Shown piece after piece: positions 9,601 through 20,629 of a stretch of DNA of 64,000 bases (position 1 is its first letter; every line of letters begins with the position of its first letter). The stretch lies in NCBI GenBank assembly GCA_035048485.1, contig CM068590.1:7012329-7076328 (forward strand), given 5' to 3'. Under the pieces are notes generated by a model. It ran no database searches and was not told the DNA's origin. It was given only the letters and a program-made list of their open reading frames with translations. Both the position numbers and the translations under genes were made by a program. Source of the DNA: Pteria penguin. Taxonomy: Eukaryota > Mollusca > Bivalvia > Pterioida > Pteriidae.

Positions 9601-11820
9601 TGACAAAAGAGTAGATGTAAACTGAGCACCCATGTCAGTAAGGACTTCACGAGGGACACCAATGCGTGAAAATATGTCAACTAGAGCTTCAGCTACTCGT
9701 TCTGTTTCTATACTGGGTAAAGCAACGGCCTCGGGATATCTTGTGGCGTAATCGACTAAAGTTAAGATATACCTGTTGCCTTTATCAGAAGGAGGATGTA
9801 AGGGACCAAGTAAGTCAACTGCAACACGAGAAAATGGTTCTTCAATTAAAGGCATTTGTTCTAAAGGAACTTTTGTGATTTTGCCCTTAGCAACAGTTTT
9901 CTGACATACGTCACATGATTGACAGAAGCGTTTAACATCCGATTGAACACCGGGCCAGTAAAATTCTGAAAGAACTCTAGATACTGATCTTTTAGTTGCT
10001 AAATGACCAGACATTATTGATTCATGTGCCAGTTTCATAACAACTTCTCTCAGCGATGTAGGTACCACTAACTGAGATGTGACTGTACCATCCATAGAAA
10101 TGAATTCTCTATGCAGCATACCATTTCTCATCAACCATTTAACTTGACCTTTCTTTGACCTATGGGTTTCATGATTAACAGCAAAGTTCCTAAGTTTCAC
10201 CAGTGATTCATCCTCTTCCTGAGCCTTTATTATCTCAGCCGGGGATGATACATTTCTAACAATCTCGGGAACCTTGAGTTTTGACAAAGGTTTATTTTGT
10301 TGTTTTACCTGTTGCCTTGTTTGAACAGCATGAACTGGTTTCCATTCTGCATCTGGTTCACCAGGAGATCTCACATCTTTCACATTACCAAGAATGAGGT
10401 CATAGACAGGTGATTGCATACACCAAGCTTCATATGTTCCAGATAAATAAGGAGTATCAATAGTAATTAAAGCCACAGGGACATTAAGTTTGGATCCATC
10501 TGCTAATATACAAGTTTGAAATGAACCTGTCAAATTTGATTGGTCAATCTTACTTAGACGAACCACAATACCACTGCATCCTGTGTCTCTAAGGACGCTT
10601 ACAGGGTTGCCATCTACGAATCCCGAACAGATTGGCATAACAGAGGACTTGTACTCACATGATGATATAAGAGTAGTACCAAAGTTAGACAGAATAGCTT
10701 CAGTATTTATGATACTATCAGAGGGAATAGTCAAGGCACCACAGATCTTGGGATCTTCTATTAACTCAGTTTCATTATCAATTTCCTCAGTTTCTGACTC
10801 ATTTTGATCTGAGACAATAGCATGGACTCTTGATTTAGGATTGCATTCAGACGCTATGTGACCAATTTTCCCACACTTATAACATTGACGTTCAGATTTA
10901 GGTACAAATGTTTTCTTTTCAGAGGACTTAATCCAGTCCTGTTTTGGCTTGTTAACCTGTGGAGATATTTTATTAGTGGACTGCGAAGAACTTGCTTGTA
11001 AAGGTTTTGCTGTAAGTGACGATGCGTTAGCCCAGCGAGCTTCGCGAAATTGATCGGCCAGGTTCGACATTTCTATAATTGATACGGGAATACGTTCTTT
11101 TAAGAATAAAGACAATTCCTTATTACAAATGTGCAGAAATTGATCTCGCATGACTAGATCAAATAGGCCATCAAAAGTTTTAGTACACTTTGACATATCT
11201 ATCCATCTACGCAGATAGCTACTAAGTCTGACCGAAAACTGGGCAAATGTTTCCGCGCCTTCTGGTCTAGATACGCGAAATTTACGCTTGAAGCCGTCTT
11301 CAGTTAAGTCAAAACGTTTTAACAGCGCGGTTTTCAACGCTTGATAATCTGTCGCTTGATCGGGAGGTAAGAGTGCGTATACGTCAAGAGCTCGACCCTT
11401 TAAAAGTGCACTGAGGTTTGTTGCCCACATATCTTTATCCCATTTCATAACTTCCGCATATCTCTCAAACCGTCTCAAATAACTATCCATATCATCTTTC
11501 GCGTCATCGAACGAGGGCAGTTTCGGAACTTTAGGCTTTACAAGGACACTGTCTTCGGACTTTATCACTGATTTTAACTCTGACTTTTTAGCCAACAATT
11601 CAAGTGCATGGTCATGCTCTAGTTGTTTTTTCTTCAATTCGGATTCAAATCGTTCTTTCTCAATAGCCACTTTCAGTTCAAGACTTTGTCTTTCTTGTTC
11701 ACGCTTTGCAGCGCGCTCATCACGTAGGAGAGCCTGTTGCTCCTTCACAAAGGTTTGCAACTCTTGGTCTACATAACCAAGCTCTTTACCTTGTTCTATC
11801 AACTCACTAAGGTTTTCCAT
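9590..11820 (-). pseudogene. gag-pol: Gmr1-like gag-pro-integrase (5' part of gag-pol)
   Basis: The likely start is the ATG at 11820 (MENLSELIEQGKELG); the frame is open to 11913, but upstream codons look like leader. Residues ~30-85 are a charged coiled coil (KREQERQSLELKVAIEKER). Then come a Gag region with LPSFDDAKDDMDSYLRRFER, a CCHC knuckle QCYKCGKIGHIASEC (~residue 315), a protease DTGCSG (~410), integrase HHCC zinc finger (HESIMSGH... CQSCDVC, ~597-638), and catalytic Asps in VAVDLLGPL and LTDMGAQF. No Gag stop separates gag from pol. The frame is lost between the second Asp and the Glu, a position where programmed frameshifting is not expected, so I call it a disabling indel. Confidence 0.9.
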
Positions 11821-12170
11821 TGTAACAATAATACTCAGACTAAATACAGAGGTAATAAGGAGTAGGTACAGAATGTTAGATATGATACCTCTATTCAATT
11901 GTACTAACAACATCGAAATCTCTACTTACTTCACTTTGGCTAGCACACATACCGCATGACGGAGGCATTACAAACTGTGATGACTTCATAGATTCGAACA
12001 TCAACCTTTGGACATCTAAACCAAAATACGAATAAGCAAAATTGAGAATTCGTACAAGAATGTAGCAAAAATATGAATAACAAATACTGACTATAGTAAT
12101 TTACAGAATATTGCTAATTATGACAAAACTTTATCAGTAGATAATAAATAGATATGGTGAACGCTTGACG

Positions 12171-12188
12171 ATCCCACTTCTGACACCA
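12171..12188 (-). other. Primer-binding site, Gmr1-like element (tRNA-Leu type)
   Basis: Three bases inside the 5' LTR the minus strand reads TGGTGTCAGAAGTGGGAT, complementary to a tRNA 3' end of the form ATCCCACTTCTGACACCA. The acceptor fits an invertebrate tRNA-Leu; the tRNA identity is from memory of tRNA-Leu acceptor stems. Confidence 0.75.
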
Positions 12189-12191
12189 TTA

Positions 12192-13186
12192 TGTCACAGA
12201 CGGACGAGAAGCGATCACCAATATATACCAGTATAAGTATAGTACTTGAACGAAACCTAGTAATTCTAACAATAAATGATAAATACAAATACTTTTATAC
12301 AATTTACTACTTTACTACTTTACACAAAAGTACATAAAACAATGTCACGTGAATAACAGTCACTACACAAGGAACGATGGATGTAGAAAGTACTAGGAAC
12401 AGTCACGTAAGGCGGATTCAGTGTCACTCAATGGCTACATCTTCACAGGTAGTAATGCCTGATAAGTAAAACAGACTTATAAATATAATGTATATAAACC
12501 TCACACAAAATAAATACTTTACATACACAAGAATACTTTACTATGCTGCATTGTACACGCATTTTACTATACATGCGAACATACACCGTACTATGCAAAC
12601 ACTCGAACACTCTAATACACTTCGTATCCATGATACGTATAAATGCATAGGAATACACATAATTATACATGATATACATACACATTTGTATATTTTATAC
12701 ATGACACTTTTACTAAATTATACTCAAGCAAATATGAAATACATACTTTCTACTTTATATGAGGTATATAAACAATATATGTATATAGGAAAAATATAGA
12801 CTGTTAACAGTAATTTTGCTTAATAGTAGAATACTGAATATAATAAAATAACTTACCTCGGTCTTGCGAGTATGTGCTAAGGAATTAAGAATGAAACTGC
12901 ATGGCACAATAGCCAAGAACAATAATGGAAAGTTACAAGTTACAACCTCTCAATACGAGAGATACCGCCCAACTGAAGTGGTCAAAGCACGGACCTCAAG
13001 CAAGTAAATTTAGAAATAGAAAACCGGATTGACCACTACACGGTGAATTGAAATGAGGTACTTTAAAGGGATTAAATAAACACAAGGTGAACACAAATGA
13101 GGTGTAACACAGGTAAATTGAAACACGGGATTACTAGGAAAGACAGAACATACATGACAAATGAATACGAAAAATTGAATGTGACA
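12192..13186 (-). repeat. Gmr1-like 5' LTR
   Basis: 995 bp, same length as the LTR at 6369-7363 and nearly identical to it. Followed by the target duplication GATTG (13187-13191). The promoter would fire on the minus strand from here. Confidence 0.95.
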
Positions 13187-13191
13187 GATTG

Positions 13192-13413
13192 TAGAAGGGA
13201 ACCAGGGACATCAGATTCATACACGCATATATCTTCTGATAATTCTACGAGAGCTTACACATTGTAACCTAGATAAATTTAGACGGTTGTATTAATATTC
13301 AATGACACGCAATGATGCTTCTTGCAGCGTTAATAACCTTGCCACAAGAGAGCCAGGTGGGTGGATTGGGTGGGGTGGGGGGGGGGGGGGGTGTTCTGTA
13401 ATTTTATAATATT
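13192..13413. repeat. Array unit 1, right part, with poly-G tract
   Basis: Completes the unit interrupted at 6368. It ends in a variable G-rich stretch (about 13366-13391, including ~15 consecutive G). The same position in units 3 and 4 has shorter G-rich versions, so it is a hypervariable marker at the unit junction. Confidence 0.8.
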
Positions 13414-13510
13414 AAAAGATCCAAAGTGAACCAGTTCCTTAAAGGATATATCAAACACAAGGTTCTTTTATTAGTTCACAAATAACCAACATTCTTTTAC
13501 ATGACATTCA

Positions 13511-13788
13511 AAGCCGGCGTGGCCTAGTGGTTTCGCGCTGGACACTGTTTTCGGGAGGCCGGGGTTCGATTCCCGCTCTGGTCATGCCGGTGTCATGTCT
13601 TTGGGATGAGAAAGTAAGAACCAAGGCCCCGTGTCGTGGTATGCATGGCACGTTAAAGATCCCTCACTGCTTCGGGTGGGTCCGTTGCAAAGGTCAAAAT
13701 TTGTATGCCCCGCATCAGGCAGATGCCGTCACCATATACGTGAAATATTCGTGGTGTGACGTTTAACAAAAATCAATCAATCAATAAA
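13511..13788 (+). mobile_element. tRNA-headed SINE, copy 1
   Basis: 278 bp with 15-bp target duplication TTTACATGACATTCA (13496-13510, 13789-13803). The head has pol III A-box-like TGGCCTAGTGG and B-box GGTTCGATTCC; the middle part contains GGCACGTTAAAGATCCCTC; the tail is (TCAA)n. The apparent 79-codon frame in it recurs in the other copies and is not a gene. Same insertion as copy 22767-23046, brought there by duplication. Confidence 0.9.
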
Positions 13789-13853
13789 TTTACATGACAT
13801 TCATACTTGTAATAAAGGGTATAGAAAACCACTTTGTTACAACCCCTTTCTTG

Positions 13854-14765
13854 TGTAACAGGAAGTACGTCTTACTTCCTCCCAAACGTCAACTTCTCCT
13901 CAAAATCTGACACAGAAGTCGGCAAAATATAATATCTTAATTTGCCTTCCACTGTGCCAGTAAATACAGTGGTAACCCTGGTTCGAATACTGGATTTGAA
14001 GTTATAGTCAGATTTCTATACAGCCGTGGATATACAAAAATAACAGAATAAGATTATGTTTTGATTCTTTATATATGTAATTTCAGAAGGGTTCAACAAA
14101 TATCAGGGAAAAATTTGATAATTCACCACAAAAGTAGTGATAACAATGTATAAAGATAAATAATTGATTCACATGGCTAGATAACGGTGTAAAATGTAAA
14201 CAGAAACAATTGCAAAATGAAAGTAATCCAAAAATACATTTCATAAATTTACCTGAGCAACTGAAAGAAAAGAGTTTACATTAAAGAAAAGAACATTGAA
14301 ATTTAAGCAGATTTATCCGCTCATGCTTCAATGAAGTCTATTTACAAAGTAGAAAGAAGAAAAACGTCACAAGACTAGAGACATGGCAAAGAGAGAGTCA
14401 AGCAGACTAACCACTCGTGATCTCTAAGCCCTGAGTACACTTGTGTCATGAGACTTCAAGAAAAGCTATGGCACAATGCAAAACGTGCCATTCAAAAATA
14501 CCAATATAACCAATAATATTTCAAATAAATGTTTACTTTTGTATATATTTTATACCTACAATTCCAAAATACCCAATACACGTCAGCAAATGTGTTTAAA
14601 TAACAAAGTATGTATTTAGAATGATTTTCAAATAAAGAAAGATAACTCTAAAAGTCTTACATGTAGTTGTTATTAATTAAATCAAAGAAAGGTAACTCCA
14701 GAATATTGTCATCAAATTGAAAGTAGCCGAGATGGAACGTCTGATAACAAGGCCAGACCGTCACA
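13854..14765 (-). repeat. Gypsy B 3' LTR
   Basis: TGTAACAGG...CCGTCACA, 912 bp. The adjacent minus-strand CTTGACGTCGGGGTG is a plausible polypurine tract. It has the 'tcccaaacg' insertion and lacks the ~37-bp 'aacagatttacccc' segment, both shared with the LTR at 23111-24016 but not with the other LTRs. Confidence 0.95.
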
Positions 14766-14988
14766 CACCCCGACGTCAAGACCGAAGTATGAGGTGAAAG
14801 AAAAGGATTGCAAAACGGTAAGACAATTGAATGCTATGATTTGATAACAATTTCGAGAACGATATATGAAAATTTGACTGCAATATTTTTAAAAACACTG
14901 AAACTGAAAGTGAAACTTAAGTAATATTTCAAAGCAACTTGAACAGCATAGGTAAATAAATTTATAATTTTAATTTCCAATGTTTTTA

Positions 14989-15531
14989 TCACATATATAA
15001 TGTTCCATTTACAATCATAGCCTCCTGGTCTCTGCAAACTAATACTTCAGGATCCTCGAACTCTGAATTATCAAAATGCAAGTTAGTAATAGCTGCCTTT
15101 CGCTTTGTTTCAGCTTCTAGTTTCTTTGATTGTAGTAGACCAGATGCAATAACGGAGGAAACATCGACTTTTCTTGGAAGCACAGATTTAGGATTTATAT
15201 AATTGAGATTTTCTCTCCTCTCCATCAACACAGTTATGGTGGATTTATTTCCATGCTGTTTACGTATATGTCTTGTAATGCGATATTTCTCGGGTGAGCT
15301 AAGGCCACAGGAACTGCATTTATAGATGGTAATGTTTTCATGATATTTTGTCCAGTGTTGCCGATAAACTTTAATGTTTTTCATAAACACAGAGGAAGTA
15401 CAGTTTGGTACATCACAACACATTCCTTCCTGAGGCCAAATGGGACGGATGTCATCATTAATGGAGCGATATTCAGACTCTGTGTCTTCAATATCCAAGA
15501 TGTTATTTTTTGATCCATATTGCTGAAAAGA
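14989..15531 (-). pseudogene. Gypsy B third ORF: two-finger C2H2 protein (start frameshifted)
   Basis: Located between integrase and the 3' LTR, where retroviruses carry env. It encodes an acidic N-terminus (LDIEDTESEYRS), two C2H2-like fingers (CDVPNC... HWTKYH and CSSCGLSSPEKYRITRH followed by IRKQH), then a basic/helical tail (KKLEAETKRKAA) and an acidic end. It has no signal peptide or membrane segment, so it is not an envelope protein. A consensus splice acceptor (TTTATCTTTTCAG) lies at 15533-15545, just before an ATG at 15526-15528, but here one A/C loss after MDQ shifts the frame; the paralogue at 24242-24778 keeps it. Likely a nucleic-acid-binding accessory protein made from a spliced RNA. 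Function unknown. Confidence 0.75.
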
Positions 15532-16074
15532 TAAAGAAATATTAATAGTCTGCATAGCAATTCTACACAGGATCAGCAGTAAGTATGATAAACACAACCA
15601 CACGTATCACACCAAATTTAAATCTCCGCTTATCTGAATCAAACACCACGCTTGCAGAAACCTTCACGAGCTCGATGACTGTCCTTCAGAATCTACCAAC
15701 TGGGCCGCATGGTGTAGGGCTCCAGCCTACCTTTCCAGGGCTTGACAAAATTTAAATTCATACTCATCTATTATTAAAAACTATCTAATAATCATCCCAA
15801 TTGAGTCGAGGATTTCGTTAAATCACTCCCTAAATAAATACTCCTTTCAAAGACTATTCAATCAATAATAGAATCATACATATAATTATCATAAATCACA
15901 CCACAAACTAATACTTATGCGAATATACTACTTCGATAAATATGTGTACATGTGTATTACCAAATATTTGTATAAACATCAACATGCATCACATACACAA
16001 AGAAGAAGAAAAAAAATTATATATATTATAACATAAAACATATATTCTGACGAGACAAACATTTAAAGAGAATG

Positions 16075-19000
16075 TCAAGGAGAATAGATAATAGGTTTTC
16101 TGATTTGTCTTCCGCATCTTGTTCTTACAGGAGTACCCACATCGGAATGCAGGGACATATCTAGGTTATCAGAACCCGGATCAATTTCATCAGTGGCTAT
16201 ATCACTCTCATCATCACTCACTGAAACAGTTTCCCGGGACACAGGAGGTAAGGTCCCAGTATACGCTTTCAAATGATCAACATGTACAATAATTGTTTTT
16301 GCATTTGGTAATCTTTGTATTTGATACGTTACATCAGAGATTCTTTGAATAACTTTATATGGACCTGTCCATTCCAGACCAAGTTTCATTCCTGCAGTAG
16401 GAGGATACCATCTCCAAACAAAATCTCCAGGACTGTACTGTCTCTCTTTTAAATTTCTGTCATATTTTTTTTCTAATAGCTGATTGCTTAAGATTTTCAT
16501 TTGCAAATTCATGAACAATATTCATACTATCTTTCAGCCATTCAATATATTCAATGGGACAGGAGACATTAGCATCGGGGGGAGATCCTGCTATAAGATC
16601 AATAGGAAGAGCAATTTCTCGGCCTAACATGAGTGCATTAGGAGTACAACCAGTCCTTTGATGTATTGTGGATCTGTAAGCCATAAGAAGATATGGAATG
16701 TAATCATCCCAATCATTTCTTTGTAAATTAACAAAAACTTTTAACATTTGCTGTAATGTTTTGTTAAAGCGTTCCACTGATCCGTCAGAGTTTGGTCTGT
16801 ATGGTGTGCACCTGGTTTTGTCAATTTCGAGAATATTACAGAGTTCCTGGAAAAGTTGCGATTCAAATTCCTTTCCCTGATCTGTGTGTATTTGCAAAGG
16901 TGTACCAAATCGTGAAATAAACTCTGTACATAGCTTATCTGCGACTGTAAGTGCAGTATGATTTGGAACAGAGTAAGATTCTACCCACTTAGTGAAATAG
17001 TCACACACAACAATTATGTATTTGTTTCCATTTGAAGTAATTGGACAAGGCCCTACAATATCTATTGCTATTTTCTCTAAGGGATAACTAACTGATGACT
17101 GTTTCAGAGGGGATTTCCCTAATCCTGGACCAGGTTTGCTTCTATTGCAAAGATCACATTGCTTTAGCCATCTACTGATATCTGAATTCATTCCACACCA
17201 AATAAACCGTCTTTGAATAGAAAATAAAGTTTTGTCTCTTCCTAGGTGTCCAGCAGTTTTCTTTGTATGCAAATTTACAAAACTTTCTTTTCTGATTTCA
17301 GAGGGTGCTACTAATACAAGTTTTTGAAATGCTGGATTATCACTTTTTCTCTCAAAATACAAAACACCATTGTGAATTTGCAAAGATTCCCAGTTGTTTA
17401 AGAAAAACTTAATTGTGTCAGTAAGTATTCCAAATTGTGATTTACAAGGTTTACAGTCTGAATCAGAATTAAATCTCATGATAGCTGCAAGATCAGAATC
17501 CTTTAGCTGCATTTCTCTGATATCATCATTTGTCCAAGAACTAAGCCAATTGCTTAAATTTTGAGTTCTTTCTTCAGAAGTTACAGTATTCACACTTAAC
17601 TGTGGAGAAGGTAAAGAAACTTTATGTCTCTCTTGCAAGTCAAGGGATTCACAACTAAGGTGATTAGTCACCTCATGTGGGCTACATGATTCCCCTTCAT
17701 TGCTTTCACCATCAGTTACATGTTCTACTGTTTTACATTGAGAGCAATCGTCTCGTTTGCATCTAGAATAAGGTTTCCTTGACAATGCATCAGCATTCAA
17801 ATGATGACATCCTCGTCTATGTTCAAGTGTAAAGTCAAAAGTATCTAACACGGCCAACCATCGAGCCAATACCCCTTCAGGATTCTTAAACCTTTTAAGC
17901 CAACGTAAAGAACCATGATCAGTACGTACAAGAAATGGCCTTCCCCACAAATAATGTCTAAAATGCTTCACAAATGTAACAACTGCCAATAATTCTCTAT
18001 ACGTAGTACAATAATTTCTTTGACTGCGGTTACGTTTCTTGCTGGCATACGAGATAACTTTTTCTTCACCATTCTGAACTTGAGAAAGAACTGCACCTAA
18101 TCCATAAGAGCTAGCATCGGTATCCAAGATGGAAAACCATTTTGATCCTCCCAAAGACTCTAAACATTCGTCTATTCTAGGAAGAGGATATGCATCCTTC
18201 TTTGTAACAGCATTTAACTTTCTAAAATCTATACAAAATCTTATAGAGCCATCCTTCTTTTTGACTAAGAGTATAGGACTTGACCAAGGACTTTCACTTG
18301 GTTCAATTACCCCTTGTTTTAACATTGTCTCTAACTCTCTTTCTATGACAGGTTTTTGTGTCAAAGGTTGCCTTCTCATATATAGGTACCTTGATAGGAG
18401 GATGATTACCAGTATTGATTGTGTGTTTTACAATATCTGTTCTACCTACTTTGTCATCAGAACCAACAAAAATGTCTTGATACTTATTCAATAAATGCTT
18501 TAATTCTTCTTTTTGAATGTCATTCATGGTTTCTGACACATTTTCAAGTAAAGGTTTGAGATGATCTGGAAGGTCTATCGTATCATGACTGTCTTCAACT
18601 GTTTTATCTTGAGTGTGTATACTAAATGTCTGCTCAAATGTTTGTAGTGTTGCCAGAGGTGTGTTCTGATACAGTTTATATGGTTTAGAGTTTACGTTTA
18701 CCACTGTAAGTCCAACTAGCTTTTGAAGAATTCACCACAGCCCTAGCACACATTAGACCTTTAGAACCCAACAATTCAAGTGGTTCAGCTAAAGCCTCTG
18801 AATAAGGCAATGGTCCACCTTCAATATACCCTTCAACAAAACTTTCTGAAACAGCAGGAATAACAATGTGCTGTGCAACTTTAACTCTAGCAACAGGGGA
18901 TGTGTTTTGTTTTTGTAATGTAATCTTCCGCCCTGAAATTTCCAAAGACTGATTTGCAAAATTAATATTTACATTGTATTTTTCCATGAAATCAACACCC

Positions 19001-19349
19001 AAAATACCATGAGTATCTGACAAATCAGCTACAATGACCTGATGCCGGAAAATTTGATCTTCTAAAGAAAACTCAATTTCAGTTGCACCATAAACTTGTA
19101 TAGAGCTTCCATTTGCTGCTGACAAGTTAGCATAAACTCGTGAAAAATTATCAAGTTCTATCAGATCTGATACCTGTTTTGACAACAAACTGACTGAAGA
19201 TCCAGTATCCACTAAGAATTTAAATTCAAAATTTCCCAATCTAACTGAAGTAAAAAGACAAGTTTGTTTGAATGAACTAATAACAATAGTAGGCCTTTCC
19301 TCTCCTTCTGTACAGGCTACACTTTCGGCCTCAAATGTAACCTCTACTA
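16075..19349 (-). pseudogene. pol: Gypsy B pol: protease, RT remnant fused to RNase H, integrase
   Basis: Entered by -1 frameshifting from gag. Protease: VDTGSSVSLLS and GILGVDFM (19239-18700). After a frame break near 18700, the pre-RT linker, then RT fingers [20 protein letters not shown] (~18250). At 18112-18132 the frame goes straight from KWFSILD into DTDASSYGLGAVLSQ of RNase H, so the RT palm with YVDD (~600-700 bp in relatives) is absent. RTDHGSLRWL and LNADALSR close RNase H. Integrase is intact in key residues: HHCC (~17280-17150), IAIDIVGP, HTDQGKEFES and GSVERFNKTL; a GPY module WTGPYKVIQRISDVTYQI sits in another frame at ~16370. A 4-bp TATA insertion at ~18382 and an indel at ~16470 add further breaks. 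Confidence 0.9.
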
Positions 19350-20519
19350 GTTTAAAGGATCTTTGTTTTCAGTATTTGTATTGTTTTCTTCAAATGTGAC
19401 TGTCTTTGAATTTGTCTGTTTGTTCAGACATTTGGGTGCTATATGGCCTTGTTCCCCACAAGCATAGCAAATTGTGAACTTTCTACCCCGAGGTTTTAAT
19501 TCTTTGGCTAAACCTTCAAAACACGTTTTCAATGCTTGTGTTAAATCCCCTAATTCAATACCCTTTCTTTTAGGGGAAGGAGCCCGACTTGTTTTAATAG
19601 TCCAAATTGGTGTTATATTTCGATCTTCAAAACAACACCTACGAGTACTTTTCTCTACAGCTTCATATTCTATAGCCAGACCAATAGCTGATTCTAGAGT
19701 AGTAGGATGACTAAGGCATATATGCTTTCTCATTTCTCTGTCATCTAAACCATTAACAAAAGCATTAATCAAATGCACATCAACAGATGACTCTCCGGGG
19801 AATGCTAAAAACCACAGTCTTCTTAGAGCATAACCAAACTCTTCAACTGTTTCATTTGGTTTTCTGACTCTAGAAAAAAATTCCATGGCATAAGCTGTTT
19901 TTCTCTCTGGGGGGCAAAATCTATTGGTCAACACTTCCTTAAGACTTTCATAATCATGTAATTTATAAGATGGAACATGACTAAGCATTTTCCTTGCTTC
20001 ACCCCTCAAACTCATCACAAGTTGTTGAGCCATTTCAGAGACATTCCAGCCATTCCATAATGCTGTTTGTTCAAATTGCACCAAAAAATCTCTAAAATCT
20101 ACTGTAATTCCATCAAATTTTTCAGATTCTTTTTGTTTTCTAACAGACCTTTGCTGATTACACATTTCATTTTCAGATTCATCATGATGAATTTGAGGTG
20201 AAGACAAGAATGACCTGGGAAGAGGAATATCTTTGCTTTGAGGTCGCTGCCTATGTCTATTAACATCATCAGGAGAAGCACGTATTCTACTTCTACCCCT
20301 ACCCATGTTTCTAATAGGAGTGCTTGAGTATTCAGGATTCCTATGGAAATCTAAAGGCATTCCTTCATTTTCGTCATACAAAGGATTTTCAGACTCTTCA
20401 TGTGAAGATAAAAGTGACTCCTGACTTGAGTGATGTTCTGCCTTTTCATAGAAAGTAACATGCCTGTCTCCCTCACTTGGAAAACTTCCACTTTCTGATA
20501 AAGAATGATATCTAGCCAT
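19347..20519 (-). CDS. gag: Gypsy B Gag with CCHC knuckle
   Basis: 390 residues from the ATG at 20519 (MARYHSLSESGSFPSEGD). The N-terminus is Ser/acid-rich, then basic (GRGRSRIR), then a capsid-like region with FLVQFEQTALWNGW, MAQQLVMSLRGEARKML and the RFCPPERKTAYAMEF block typical of Gypsy Gag. One zinc knuckle CYACGEQGHIAPKC is near residue 355. It ends DPLN and a TAG that overlaps the slippery heptamer. No internal stop. Product would package element RNA and could still be made, giving in-trans interaction with intact relatives. The paralogue at 28602-29762 differs by a 4-residue deletion and substitutions. Confidence 0.9.
   Translation of the reverse strand: MARYHSLSESGSFPSEGDRHVTFYEKAEHHSSQESLLSSHEESENPLYDENEGMPLDFHRNPEYSSTPIRNMGRGRSRIRASPDDVNRHRQRPQSKDIPLPRSFLSSPQIHHDESENEMCNQQRSVRKQKESEKFDGITVDFRDFLVQFEQTALWNGWNVSEMAQQLVMSLRGEARKMLSHVPSYKLHDYESLKEVLTNRFCPPERKTAYAMEFFSRVRKPNETVEEFGYALRRLWFLAFPGESSVDVHLINAFVNGLDDREMRKHICLSHPTTLESAIGLAIEYEAVEKSTRRCCFEDRNITPIWTIKTSRAPSPKRKGIELGDLTQALKTCFEGLAKELKPRGRKFTICYACGEQGHIAPKCLNKQTNSKTVTFEENNTNTENKDPLN
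19350..19356 (-). promoter_or_regulatory. -1 ribosomal frameshift heptamer T TTA AAC at gag/pro junction
   Basis: In the gag frame the codons are CCT TTA AAC TAG; slipping back one base moves the ribosome to CTA GTA GAG, which continues unbroken into the protease. TTTAAAC is one of the most efficient known slippery heptamers and sits directly against the stop. Confidence 0.85.
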
Positions 20520-20603
20520 GTTGAAAAGAAAACTTGAATAGTTAAATGCAAGAAATTTGGAAATTTAGCAAAAACAAAATAATCTGACTAACGTTTTCCT
20601 TCA

Positions 20604-20622
20604 AATCCAGGTCACGGCACCA
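20604..20622 (-). other. Primer-binding site, Gypsy B (tRNA-His type)
   Basis: The minus strand reads TGGTGCCGTGACCTGGATT seven bases inside the 5' LTR. It is complementary to a tRNA 3' end like AATCCAGGTCACGGCACCA; the GCCGTGA acceptor is that of animal tRNA-His, with a small difference in the T arm. Confidence 0.75.
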
Positions 20623-20629
20623 TTTATTC

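Larger units (their letters stand above)
6369..13186 (-). mobile_element. Gmr1-like Ty3/Gypsy retrotransposon (integrase upstream of RT)
   Basis: A complete 6.8-kb element on the minus strand with 995-bp LTRs (TG...CA) and the 5-bp target duplication GATTG at 6364-6368 and 13187-13191. Domain order is Gag, protease, integrase, RT, RNase H, which is not the standard Gypsy order. It matches the Gmr1 group first described from cod. The two LTRs differ at only a few positions I could spot (for example 12429, 12586, 12789), so insertion is recent. One frameshift inside the integrase disables this copy. Confidence 0.9.

Noticed and set aside
13527..13766. 79- to 98-codon frames inside SINE copies (also 22860, 35505, 38206)
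   Set aside because: The same frame recurs in every SINE copy and lies across the tRNA-like head and body; it follows from the repeat sequence and has no protein features.
14989..15603. Third ORF of Gypsy B as an envelope gene, with the hydrophobic N-terminus MWLCLSYLLLILC as signal peptide
   Set aside because: The hydrophobic stretch lies upstream of the splice acceptor and differs in frame between copies; the body encodes C2H2 fingers, not a glycoprotein.
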